This document shows positions 21,252-31,700 of a stretch of DNA of 64,000 nt, piece after piece. The position numbers were made by a program, and so were the translations under genes. The stretch's first letter is position 1. The number at the start of each line of letters is the position of its first letter. The notes under the pieces are model-generated. The model ran no database searches. It saw only the letters and a program-made list of their open reading frames with translations, and was not told where the DNA came from. Source of the DNA: Auriscalpium vulgare (lineage: Eukaryota; Basidiomycota; Agaricomycetes; Russulales; Auriscalpiaceae); the NCBI GenBank assembly GCA_019915015.1, contig JAHBBC010000008.1, positions 1,612,001-1,676,000 on the forward strand. The letters are read 5' to 3'.

Positions 21252-22166
21252 TCACGCATCATCTCCCTGCTCCATCGCGCACCTGGCATTCACGTTCTTC
21301 TGATGCCTCCTCACCGCATCCATCCTGCTAAAGCTCTCCTTGCAGCCCCGGCGCTCGCAGCTGAACGTATTCCTGACCGCGTCGTGCGTCTTGACATGCC
21401 GTTTCATATCCCAGGAGCGGCCGTTCTCCTGCACGAAGGGGCATTCCGGGCATACGAGAGCGTACGGGTGCGCGCGGGGCTTGCGGTGCGTCTTGCGGCC
21501 GGCTTGCGATGCGGCAGTCGAGGACCCGCGATAGAAAAGTGGCTGAGGGAGAGCGGTGGGCACGCTAGGCAGGCCAGCGGAAGCGGGGTGAAGTCCGCCG
21601 GCGTGCGCTGCGTCTGTGTGCTGCTGCGAGTCGACGGCGAGGGCGATGGTGGGCGGAGGAGCGTCACGGTCGAGGGACTCGGAGCGGGTCAAGGGCATTG
21701 GCAACTTCGGCGCGCCCGGCCCCGGCGGCTGTTCACGTGACACAGGCACCTCGACCGCGTACCCGGTGTGCGCGAGAGACAGGACCGCTGGGTCCACGGT
21801 ATAGCTGTTGTCGGCGTCCGAGATCCTGCAGGTGGTCGTCCGTTGGCACGCAATGTCGCGACGATGGAATAAAAACACGCACGACGTCGCCGGGGCGGGC
21901 TCGGCATTCAGCAGCAGCAATTTGAGCTGTGCGTCGATCCACATGTCCCAGTCGGGGGACCAGGGGTCGAAGGGCTGCTGCTGCTCTTGCTCAGCGACAA
22001 ACGCTGAGGACGAGACAGAGGACGTGGATGAGACGTGCGCGGACAGCGTCGGCGATGATGCATCGTGTGCCGATGCGGGCCCGGCCGTCACCCCGATGTC
22101 GGGCGCAAAGGGATCCTGGTCAGCGTAGATATCGGAGTAGAGCAAATTCTGGGCGAAGGGATCCAT
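21252..22166 (-). CDS. ZF1: two-exon C2H2 zinc-finger protein, subtype A, unit 1
   Basis: Predicted nuclear DNA-binding regulator. Exons (minus) 21883-22166 and 21252-21825 give 285 codons plus stop. The 57-base intron has GTGCGT/CAG ends and could be read through in frame. ATG 22166 is chosen because the TATA box (TATAAAGT, 22216-22223) lies 50 bases upstream and an earlier Met would fall against it. N-terminus MDPFAQNLLYSD; acidic, Ser- and Gln-rich middle (EQEQQQPFDPW); Pro-rich linker. Two C-terminal fingers: CPECPFVQENGRSWDMKRHVKTH (C2H2) and CERRGCKESFSRMDAVRRH, the second ending in Cys rather than His (C2HC). Such acidic N-terminus plus terminal fingers fits a transcription activator, but targets are unknown. 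Nearest relative outside its unit-2 twin is ZF6. Confidence 0.75.
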   Translation of the reverse strand: MDPFAQNLLYSDIYADQDPFAPDIGVTAGPASAHDASSPTLSAHVSSTSSVSSSAFVAEQEQQQPFDPWSPDWDMWIDAQLKLLLLNAEPAPATSCVFLFHRRDIACQRTTTCRISDADNSYTVDPAVLSLAHTGYAVEVPVSREQPPGPGAPKLPMPLTRSESLDRDAPPPTIALAVDSQQHTDAAHAGGLHPASAGLPSVPTALPQPLFYRGSSTAASQAGRKTHRKPRAHPYALVCPECPFVQENGRSWDMKRHVKTHDAVRNTFSCERRGCKESFSRMDAVRRHQKNVNARCAMEQGDDA

Positions 22167-22215
22167 GGGGTGCAGGAGAGACGCGCTGTTAAGGGGCTGC
22201 ATGATACGTAGGTGG

Positions 22216-22223
22216 ACTTTATA
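22216..22223 (-). promoter_or_regulatory. TATA box of ZF1
   Basis: TATAAAGT followed by CC on the minus strand. The same core precedes most zinc-finger genes at 44-55 bases from the start codon and helped fix their starts. Confidence 0.6.
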
Positions 22224-22336
22224 CGAAACAAACAAGATGAACATACCTCTCGGTGCCATTACTGTAACTTCTTGGTGAGTGGTAGCGCTCCCTGGGAAAG
22301 ACCGCAAGCGGATCCGCACTCAGTTCTATTGACTTC

Positions 22337-23233
22337 CATGGATTCGAAGCGCCGTCGCGCACTTCGCATTGACGTTCTTGTGATGCCTCCTCACCGCATC
22401 CTTCCTGCTGAAAGGTCTCCCCGCAGCCCCGACGACTGCATGCAATCATCAGCCGGTTCGAGTCGTGCGTCTTGATTTACTGTTCGAGTTCATACGCGCG
22501 GCCGTTCTCCTGCACATATAGGCAGCGCGGGCACGTGAGTGCGGGCGGGCAGCGCTTGCGCCCGGCGGTCGACTGCGAGTCCCGAGGAGTGTGCTGGCGG
22601 GCGAGAAGGGGGAGAGGGAGGTGCGCGGGGCGCGAGAGACGGGGAGGATGAACCAGAGACGACCGTGTCTTGAGTGTGCTGGAGGGCGGTGGACGAGGAA
22701 GGAGCGAGAGAGTCGCTCAGCGGGGTCAAGGGCGAAATGGAAGCGCCCATGACCAGGGGCGTCGCACCATGTGACCAAGGAAACGCAGTCGCGTCCTCGA
22801 AGCACAGTGGCCCCGACCTGCGCCCGGTGCGCGTCAAGGAAAGGTTTGCGGTGTCTGCGGTGGCGCAGATGTCGGCCTCCCAGCACCTGTGTTCATGTCA
22901 GCTCGCTATGACACAACAAAAGCAGCGGGTCGCATACGACGTCACGGTGGGCGCGCTGCCGGCATGCGTCGGCAATTGCAGCTGAGCGTCGGCGCACAGA
23001 TCCCGGTCCGTGGGCCACAGATGTGCGAGCTGCAGCGCATTCGGCTCGTCGACAATCGCGCTGGAGGAGACGGTCGGCAAGCAGGAAAGGTGGGGAAAGT
23101 CGAGCAGCGGCGGTAATGTATCGTATGCAGCCACGCCGGCCGGCATGACAAGACTGGTGTTCATGTCCATGTTGATTGCAGAGAAATCCGTGTAGGGCTC
23201 AGCATGTAGCGAGGGCTGGGAGATGGGATCCAT
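22337..23233 (-). pseudogene. ZF2: subtype C zinc-finger pseudogene, unit 1
   Basis: Exon 1 from ATG 23233 reads MDPISQPSLHAEPYTDF and has a TATA box at 23277-23284. The finger exon is recognisable (VQENGRAYELEQ, then CSRRGCGETF) but has a TAA in place of Tyr in the first finger (about 22470-22490). A one-base insertion at TFQQ also shifts the second finger out of frame. As in all subtype C copies, the Pro-rich linker and the fingers are in different frames. Exon 1 differs strongly from its positional twin in unit 2 although both flanks are near-identical. Confidence 0.7.
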
Positions 23234-23284
23234 CAGGAGATTGGATGAAGCTATGGAGGGGAGGCATGATAGGTGGACTTTATA

Positions 23285-24289
23285 CAAACGCACGCTTTGT
23301 CTCAGAGCAACAGCGCCGGGGAGCCCGAATACCTTGGTCCTGGGAAATCAACCGCGATGGACGCGTGTATATCTTCATCTCGCTTAACGCGTACATTTAT
23401 GGCACCTCGGCAGCGGAAATGAACTTCGCGATCGGTTAAGATTAATGACGTTCGGTTATAGTTCCGTGCGGTGGCTGACCTTACACACATCGTTCTGCTG
23501 GAAACTCGCTCCTCGTCGCATCGTGCATCAGGCCCCTATCAAGCCCTCGTCAGTGGCATCCCGGTTCAGGGTGGTAGATATGCTGCGGCCACCGCCTGGA
23601 TTTGCAAACCCTCTCTTCGCAGAAGGCCAGACAAACACGGCTGCGGGACGTACACTGACTTGGTGCGCAGAGAGTCGAGACCCGAAGCCGCCACCAAGCG
23701 CTCTGGATGATCACCTGCCTCGGCGGCTGTACTTGACATGAGGCTCCTTTGACGCTGTGCTGATGCTCGTTCTCGGGCGTCGGCGGCTGAGAAACAGCGG
23801 ACAGCTCGGAAATGAGTAAGTACCAAAAAGAATCCAGCGTTGATTACCTCTCGGTTGTAGAGAATACGGACGGCGTACGCAGAGGGGCGGTGGATCATGA
23901 GATTGGACGCCGAGTGTAAGCTGTATCGCGAATACCGAAAACAACAAAGGACATCCAGCCCTGGATAATATAGCATGCCTACACTGCGCGCGGTGATTGG
24001 GTGTCTGGAATGAATGGACCGCGTTTCAGCAGACGCTTGTTGTACCGCCACTACCATAAGTATACCATAGCGCAAGGGCGACGGCGATACGATACGCACT
24101 TCCGACTTCCGGCCAAGCAAATGGACGCACTAGCCATCGTGAAAGGTCGCAACGTAGACAAACATGTCGGTGGGGTTCTTAGGGTAAGCATTGGCATCGT
24201 CGCGAGCTGCCGACGCTCTGATGCGCTGAGAGAGAATCGTGAATTAATGCCTGTTTTGCTAGAAACATCAGCGAACCCTCAGTGTACCT
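23285..24289. other. Spacer between zinc-finger and LYR remnants
   Basis: A minus-strand open frame (23566-24120, 184 codons) is shared with unit 2. A shorter relative lies at 35121-35336, so this is an old repeated block, but codon pattern and domains give no support for a gene. An AGGTAAT-like splice donor near 23845 hints that it was once an exon. Confidence 0.35.
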
Positions 24290-25400
24290 CAAGCCACAGC
24301 GATGCACGGACCTCGTCGTATGCTCGCCACCGTGACCTGTCGCCTACCGACGACACTGCGTGACAAGCGTACGTAGTCCGATCAACTGCAAGTAAAAGCA
24401 GATCCAGAAACCAACCTCTGGACGCACAATCCTGTGGCGTGAACGCTGGACTGAATGGGCGCGCTGAATAAGAGCTAAAGGTAAGACGACGGGAATGCCT
24501 CGATGAAGCGGAGGACGTACAGAAGGGTTTGCTTGCTGCCTCACCACCGCCTTCTCCATCACAGCGAGCGCGCACAGATCTTGGGCGTAGCCAGCGCCCA
24601 CCCATGCAGATCGAGCAGCAGGGGCTATGACGATTTGTCAGCTTTGGAGCGACATGAGTTGCAGGGAACGCACCGTGTCTGGGACTCGTTCTTTCGTTGG
24701 CGATAGTCGTCAACATCACTGCAAGCGGTGCTTGCCCCCGGCTTGCAATGAGCCGTCGTAGGAGGGCGAGAGACGGCCCGCAGATGATCGTTGAGCTTGG
24801 ATTGTATGCGGGTCTTGAGCACCCGAGCCATCGGTGCGCGGCTGCTGGCGGCGGCGTGGCTGATTCTGTCGTATATGATCAGCGGGTACGCGGGCCCTGC
24901 AGTCGATGATTGTGCTGGAGAGCATCCACGCGTCAGCGAATGGAGCGAGATCGCGTCAAGACAACGTGCAGCGACGCGTGTCGATAGGCCCAAACGATCT
25001 GGGGCGCAATATGTGTCGCTGGGTAGTCGAGTCGCTGATGAGAGCCACGGTGTGAGACTAAGGTAAAGTCGCGATGGGGCGGTGGACGTGATGCTGTCTC
25101 TGCCTTAGCGCCCCCGCGCATTTCCATCGCAGCGCCCGTGCACGTCTCGAGCTCACAAAGCACATGCGATAGTCCGCCTTGATGGCAGCAGCACAAGGTT
25201 CGCAGAGAACTCGTCAGAAGAAAGAGGCCAGAGGCCGCAGGCGACGCACCGTTACTATCGCCTCGGGCCGATGGCGACCGCACGGGGCTTGAAGAGGTTG
25301 TCGTGCACCCAGATCGGGCCCGTTCAGCGGATCGTGAGGCCGTTTGTAGAGTAAGCGATTCGATGCGGTGAGAGTGCGTTGAGGAGAGTGCGCCGGAGAC
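24290..25400 (-). pseudogene. Two decayed LYR/NDUFB9 copies flanking an exon X copy, unit 1
   Basis: Minus-strand order: an LYR exon 1-like block (about 25240-25330, the RPRALAI region), an exon 2-like block (about 25090-25140), an exon X-like block (about 24825-24905), then a second LYR copy with exon 1 (about 24640-24720), exon 2 (24530-24580, matching the ALAAILEKAEADLAQ codons), exon 3 (about 24420) and exon 5 (about 24310). Unit 2 keeps NELDWV plus flanking codons in exon 1; here a ~45-base deletion between CTC repeats removed them. There are stops in every frame. Confidence 0.55.
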
Positions 25401-25624
25401 GCGATGGTTGAGATGAGCCCGAGCGCTTGGATGTAGGCAGCGGTTCGCGCACACGCGGTGAAAAGAACAACTCGCATGCCACGCATGTGATTTGGATAGA
25501 CATGGTACGGAGCATTAGCGTATGACAGCAGCACAGCGCGTCAGCAAGACATCGAATAGCAACAACGAGGACAGCACGGTAGCGAATCGAAAAACAAATC
25601 AAAACGAATAGACAGACCGAACGC

Positions 25625-26562
25625 TCACACATCGCCACCCTGCGCCATCGCGCACCTCGCCGTGCGGCTCTTCTGATGTCTTCTGACGCCATCCATCCTG
25701 CTGAACTCCTCCTTGCAGCCCCGACGACCGCAGACGAACTTCTTCCTAACCCCATCATGCGTCTTGACGTGCCGTTTGAGGTCCCACGCGCGGCCGCTCT
25801 CCTGCACAAAAGGGCAGTGCGTGCACCTCAGCGGGGGCGGTCGGGGCTTGCGCCTGGCTGGCGAGGTGCTCGATCCGAGCGAGCGGGAAGGTGGAAGGGG
25901 GAGAGCGTTGAGCGCAAGTGACGGTGGAGAGGAGCCAGCGAGGATTGTGTGCGTGTCTCCGTAGGTGCGCTGCTGCTGGAGGAGTGTGGTGGTGGTGGGC
26001 AGGAAGTGGAAGGCGTGTGCGGTAGCGGGAGCCGTGTCAGCCTGACACATGTTACTTACCAGGGCATATCCTAACGGAGGCTGTGCGTCACGTGACGTAT
26101 GCGCGAACGGCTCCGAAGCAGGCGCGAGACAAAGGTCTGCCGGGTTGACAGCGAGAATACCGTCGAGCATCGGGAAAGTGTTGGACCTGCGCAAGAGGAT
26201 TCGATCAGAATGCCCAGACAATGCGCGAGGCGGAAGACATACCACACCGCAGCGGTGTCGACATTAATGGTGACATTCACAGCAGAAGGCTGTGCGTCGG
26301 TGTCGGCATTGGACATGGCATTCACAGACTGTGCGTCGGTCCATGGGTTCCATATCGGGGACCAAGGAGCACTGAGCAGGGAATTGTGGGCTTCAGCGCG
26401 CACATTTGCAGAAGTGCAAGGAGTCGAGGAAATGTGCGGGGATGCCAGCGGCAATGCGGCAATATTGTCGAGGGACAGCACTGACGCTGCCCAAGCAGCG
26501 AAAGTGTTCATGTCTGAGAAATCAGTGGAGGGTTCGACTGGATACCGGGAGATGGAATGCAT
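25625..26562 (-). CDS. ZF3: two-exon C2H2 zinc-finger protein, subtype B, unit 1
   Basis: Exons (minus) 26243-26562 and 25625-26186 give 293 codons plus stop; the 56-base intron has GTATGT/GCAG ends. Start MHSISRYPVEPSTDF; TATA box 26617-26624. Fingers at the C-terminus: CTHCPFVQESGRAWDLKRHVKTH and CGRRGCKEEFSRMDGVRRH. The linker is Pro/Ser-rich with a Thr run. Relative to its twin at 50177 it carries a 39-base insertion (26035-26073) that keeps the frame, adds 13 residues before the Thr run, and contains a consensus GTAAGT donor on the coding strand. Confidence 0.75.
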
Positions 26563-26946
26563 TCGAGAGGTGGGGTAAACTGAGTCTGGCGATGGTTATT
26601 CATAGGAAGTATGTGCACTTTATATACGCATTCCCTACAGTAAAAGCGCCCACAAGAAGCAGGACCTAGATGTTCTCCCTCGCACTGGCAGGTTACGTCC
26701 TCGCCGCCAGGGAACACATGGCATCCTCGCACGTAAAACAACATCATGCGGCGTCGACATCATGAACAAAGACGGACTGCACGGCCTTCGGGCGCGTGAT
26801 CTTCGAAGATCTGACCATCGGGGCTGTTAGTCAGAGATACGGCCGTGGCGCACAAGGAGCTGCTTGCACGGCCGGTGTGCGTTTGCCCCGTCGCTTACCA
26901 CGGGCTCAGACCGCTGTCCTGCTCGCCCCCCACCCCCGTCACGAAC

Positions 26947-27306
26947 ATGAGCCCGTCCCCATCCCGGTCCCTCTCCCGTCCCTTCGTCGCGTTATGTCTT
27001 TTCGCCTCGTTCATGTCGCGTTCCAGACACGCCCAGTCCATCTCAACATCCACGCCTGTTCCGCCTGTCCAATGGATCAACCTCACCGGCCTCCTACAAG
27101 GCTCTCCTGCCCCTCCGCTCAACGACCATTCCATTGGCTATGATGGATCAAGCCGCTCGCTGCTGATATTTGGCGGGGAGTCCTCGCGGGCTTCTAACAG
27201 TTCCAAACACACCTGTGCGTATTGTTTACTAGCGTGTGGATCCCGACCAACTCTCCATTGCATTTCACATCATCGATCACAGTCTCAATCTCGATACCCT
27301 TACCTC
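26947..27306 (+). pseudogene. 5' fragment of a kelch-repeat (galactose-oxidase-like) gene, unit 1
   Basis: From ATG 26947 the frame has a signal-peptide-like stretch (SRPFVALCLFASFM), then SPAPPLNDHSIGYDG and SLLIFGGES, typical of the first kelch blade of fungal kelch membrane proteins. It runs to SKHT, a GT donor at 27215, and a second-exon trace reading LNLDTLT. It stops there, against the opposite-strand exon X. Only about 100 of the several hundred expected residues remain. Confidence 0.65.
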
Positions 27307-27314
27307 GAACTTAC

Positions 27315-27431
27315 AGTACGAGAGACCGCTGCTAGCCGGTTTTTCTGGGCGCGCTGCTGCTCGTGGAAGGCGATTCTGTCGAGGGCCTCGTATGTGATCG
27401 GCGGGGGTGTGCGTGTCGGCGGCTTGGCCAT
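27315..27431 (-). pseudogene. Exon X: isolated 39-codon first exon of unrecognised gene, unit 1
   Basis: ATG 27431 opens MAKPPTRTPPPITYEALDRI and ends after 39 codons at a perfect GTAAGT donor (27314-27309). The next exon is absent, because the kelch fragment begins at once. Degenerate relatives occur beside LYR remnants at about 24.85, 36.35 and 41.2 kb. A TATTAAAG lies ~95 bases upstream. Function unknown. Confidence 0.5.
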
Positions 27432-28327
27432 GATGCATAATGCATGATGATGCGCGTCCGGGATTGCAGGAAGAGGGAGCAGGCGACACGGCAGGGGACG
27501 CCAGATCGGCCTCGGCAACTCGGGCGCTTTAATACAGACGCCCAGTTCCGGGCTCTGTCAGTTGGCACGCACGACGCGTTTTTATGAACGAGCGAATCGA
27601 AAATTGGCATGGAGAGACGATTGGGGGCGAGGGTACAAGCAGCTCATATGTAGCGTCTCGATATGCAAATGAGGCACGAAAGCGCAGAATGGAATGGGGC
27701 GCTACAGCTGATGGCAACTAGGAAACGTAACAGCCGAAACGAAAAGACGAACGTGAAAAGGAAAAGTAGAATGACAGCAGATCGACGGCCAAGCAAGAAA
27801 CAGACAGATAGGAAGCTCACAGACACTAAAGCCTCACACATCGTCGCCCTGCGCCATGGCACACTTCGCATTGACGTTCTTGTGATGCCTCCTCACCGCA
27901 TCCTCCCTGCTGAAAGTCTCCCCGCAGCCACAACGACCGCACGCAAACATCAGCCGGTCCGAGTCGTGCGTCTTGATTTACTGTTCGAGTTCATACGCGC
28001 GGCCGTTCTCCTGCACATATAGGCAACGCGGGCACGTGAGTGCGGGCGGGCAGCGCTTGCGCCCGGCGGTCGACTGCGAGTCCCGAGGAGTGTGCTGGCG
28101 GGCGAGAAGGGGGAGAGGGAGGTGCGCGGGGCGCGAGAGACGGGGAGGATGACCCAGAGACGACCGTGTCTTCAGTGTGCTGGAGGGCGGTGGACGAGGA
28201 AGGAGCGAGAGAGTCGCTCAGCGGGGTCAAGGGCGAAATGGAAGCGCCCATGACCAGGGGCGTCGCACCATGTGACCAAGGAAACGCAGTCGCGTCCTCG
28301 AAGCACAGTGGCCCCGACCTGCGCCCG

Positions 28328-28600
28328 TGTAACGGGCCGAGTGTGAGAAGCAGAGGAGGTTCGAGAACAGAGCGGGTGCTCGTTGCTGGCGTTGACTCGA
28401 CAAGGAGAAGTACATGAGCGAGAGGCGACTATGAGCGAGCCACGAACCAAACACACGTAAACATAAGAGTCTGCCGAGTCAAGTAAGTACGAGGCGAATA
28501 GAGAACGAGTCTGTTGGATACACAACACGCGCACGATGAGAACGAGTCCGTGAACGTACGTAGAATGTCCGTTGGTAAGTAAGTGACCATGCCCATGACA
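28328..28600 (-). repeat. Ty3 3' LTR
   Basis: 273 bases, identical by eye to 34145-34417. Preceded by GCCCG. Confidence 0.95.
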
Positions 28601-28723
28601 TCATCCCCCTTTCTAGGGTCACGGACGAAGGGGCTGCTCAAAGACTTGGATCCAGCCTGACGGCCGGCTTGGACACGCGACCTGAGCGAGTCGTGGTCTG
28701 CAGCGCAGGTTCGTACACAGACC

Positions 28724-31700
28724 CTAAGTTCTGTCGTACGACCGGCGGGGACGGAGGGCGCGGAGCGGCAACGGGTACGGCGGACGAGCGGACGACGCGG
28801 AGGGCAGCGGTGTGGACGGGAGCGGCGCGGAGGGCATCTGGGCAGAGGGAGGAACGAGCGGGTCAACGGCAACTGGATCGGAAGAAATAGGAATAGAGAA
28901 TAATTTGTTAATGACAACGGCGTGGGGACGAGGCGCGCGAGGATGACGGCGGTGGAAGCGGTCGATGAGTTCGTTCTGGGTGGTAGGGATGTCGGACAAG
29001 GGAACCCACGAGTTTTCGGACTCGGGGAGCGACTTCCAGCGAACGAGGTACTCGAAACGATGACCAATCTTGCGACAGTCCTGGAGCGACTGAATTTGCA
29101 ACGCGGCATCTTCGGCGAGTTCGAAAGGAGTCGGAGAGGAATGAGGATGGAAGTCGGAGGGGTCACGATACGGTTCAAGGAGTGAGACGTTGAATACGGG
29201 GTGAAGACGAGAGAGGTAGGAAGGGAGACGAAGGAGGTAAGCGGATGAGCCTATTTTGCGAATGATGGGGTACGGGCCGAGACGGCGATGATCGAGCTTG
29301 AGAGAAGGACGTGTAGTCTTGATATTGCGACGGAGTAGCCAGACGAGCTGGTCAGGCTTGAACTCCGGAGCAGGTAGCGACTTCTCGTTGTAGTACTTGG
29401 ACTGCAAAGCTTGCGCGTGCAATAACTCGGCGCGCAATTCGGCATGGATGACGTCGAGACGAGTCGCGAGGTCGTCCGCAGCGGGAACGCTGGAACGCTC
29501 GGTGAGTTGCGGCTCGAAGGTGGGGTGGAAAGCGAAATTGGCGAAGAAGGGACTTTGGTGCGTGGAACTGTTCTCGAGGTTGTTGAAGGCGAACTCTCCC
29601 AGAGGGAGGTAGTCGACCCAATCGTCCTGTTGATAAGAACAATATGCACGTAAGTACGTCTCGAGCGTCTGATTCGTGCGCTCCGTCAGACCGTCAGTCT
29701 GCGGGTGATACGCCGTCGACGTCCGAGACTCAATCTTGAGCAGGGAAAGAAGCTCAGTCCAAAAACGCGAAATGAAAACAGAACCACGATCCGAAATGAT
29801 AGAATCGGGAAGGCCATGGTAGCGGAAGATCCTGTCGAGGAACAACCAGGCCAACCCAGGCGCGTCGATCGTCTCGTTACAAGGAACGAAATGCGCGTAG
29901 CGCGTGAGACGATCGCACACGACCCAAATAGAATCGAAGCCATGAGAAAGAGGAAGCTTTACGATGAAGTCCATGGTGATTGCCTTCCACGGGCGTGAAG
30001 GAATGTCGAGCGGCTTGAGAAGCCCATACGGTTTGTGACGCGGCGTCTTGATACGCGCACAAGTATCGCATGCTTCAACGTAGCGACGCACGAAGGTCTG
30101 CATGCCGGGCCAGGAATAGTCTCGAGAGACCAACCCAAGCGTGCGAGTACGACCAGGGTGTCCTGTGGATGGAAGATCATGACGCGAGTGAAGAATGTCA
30201 GCACGTAGTGGTCGAGGGACAAAGAGTTTTCCTTTGTGGAACACAAGTCCACCCTCGGACGTGAAGTCCGAGTTGCCATGAACGAGCGCTTCGCGCCATT
30301 CGACATCTTCTCGAAACGCGTCTTTGAAGCGCTCGAGAAGCGTTGAACTGTCGATGGAGAGAGTGGTGAGGGCGCTGAGCGTCGTAGAGCTCGATGATGA
30401 TGAAACCTGTGAAGGAAAAAGATGTTCTGTGTGTTTAGCAGTGAGTATCGTCCGGTTCTGCACCAGGAGGGTGTCATCCCCCTTTTTAGGGACGAAGTCA
30501 GCTCGTCGCGATGGAGGATCCGCAACGTTCGACGATCCGGGACCCCAGGTCAACCGGAAGTCAAAATCAGACAGAAACATAGCCCAACGCGCCTGACGGC
30601 GGTTGAGAACCTTCGAGGACATGAAGTACTCGAGGTTCTTGTGATCAGAGATGACAGAAATAGGAAACGGCGAACCGAGTAGCCACGCCCGCATATCGCG
30701 AAACGAATCGACAATAGCGAGTAGTTCCTTGTCGTGGATCTCGTAATTGATTTCCGCCGGTGCAAGCTTGCGCGAGTAGTAGGCGATCGGATGAAGTTGA
30801 CCTTCGTCGTCCGGCTGTTGACAGACGCCAGAGATGGCGAAGTCGGACGCGTCGGTGCTGAGCGTGCACGGCGCGAGCGGATTATAGTGGCGTAGCACTG
30901 GGTAGGACGTGAACGCACGCTTGAGGCGTTCGAATGCGTCGCGCGTAGCATCTGAAAATTCAAAGACGATGTTCTTCTTGGTCAGTGCGACAAGCGGAGT
31001 GGTGATGCGAGCATAACCGTCAACGAAACGACGGTAGAAGTTAGCAAAACCAAGGAAAGACTGAAGTTCCTTCACCGAACTGGGCACGGGCCAGTCGGTA
31101 ATCGTCGCGAGCTTCTTGGGGTTCATCTTGACGCCTTCAGCGCCGACGATGTAGCCCAGATACTCCACCTCTGCCTTGTCCCACTCGCATTTCGCGGGGT
31201 TAACGCAGAGATGAGCGTCGCGAAGACGATCGAGAACGAGCGCAACGTGTTTGTCGTGCTCTTCTTGAGTTCTCGAGAAGATGAGTATGTCGTCGAGGTA
31301 GACGACACATACGATGTCGAGTAAGTCTCGTAGGACGTCCTGGATAAATGCCTGGAAAGACGCGGGTGCGTTAGTTAAACCATACGGCACGACGAGGTGC
31401 TCGAATAGTCCGAGGGGCGTGCGGAAAGCGGTCTTCCACTCGTCACCCTCCTTGATACGCAAATGAGAGTAAGCTGAAACGAGATCGATGAGCGTGAATA
31501 CTTTGCAGCCCTGTACACGATCGAGCAGGTCGTGCACAAGCGGAACTGGGTAGCGGTTCTTCTTCGTGATCGCGTTGAGTCCGCGATAGTCGACGCAGAG
31601 GCGAAGGTTGCCCGTCTTCTTGCGGATGAATAGGACGGGTGCGCCAGCAGAGGATGTCGAGCTACGGATGTGCCCGCGCTCGAGATTGGTGTTGACGTAC

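Noticed and set aside
21232..22128. Plus-strand frames of 175 and 106 codons across ZF1 (twins at 45719 and 46314)
   Set aside because: Antisense of the zinc-finger gene; the minus frame has fingers, TATA box and intron.
23566..24120. 184-codon minus-strand frame conserved between units
   Set aside because: A diverged relative at 35.1 kb has stops and shifts, so no selection for coding is visible. Kept only as a spacer note.
26845..27447. 200-codon plus-strand frame as a complete kelch protein
   Set aside because: Only the N-terminal third resembles kelch proteins; the rest is intron and antisense of exon X, so it is listed as a fragment.
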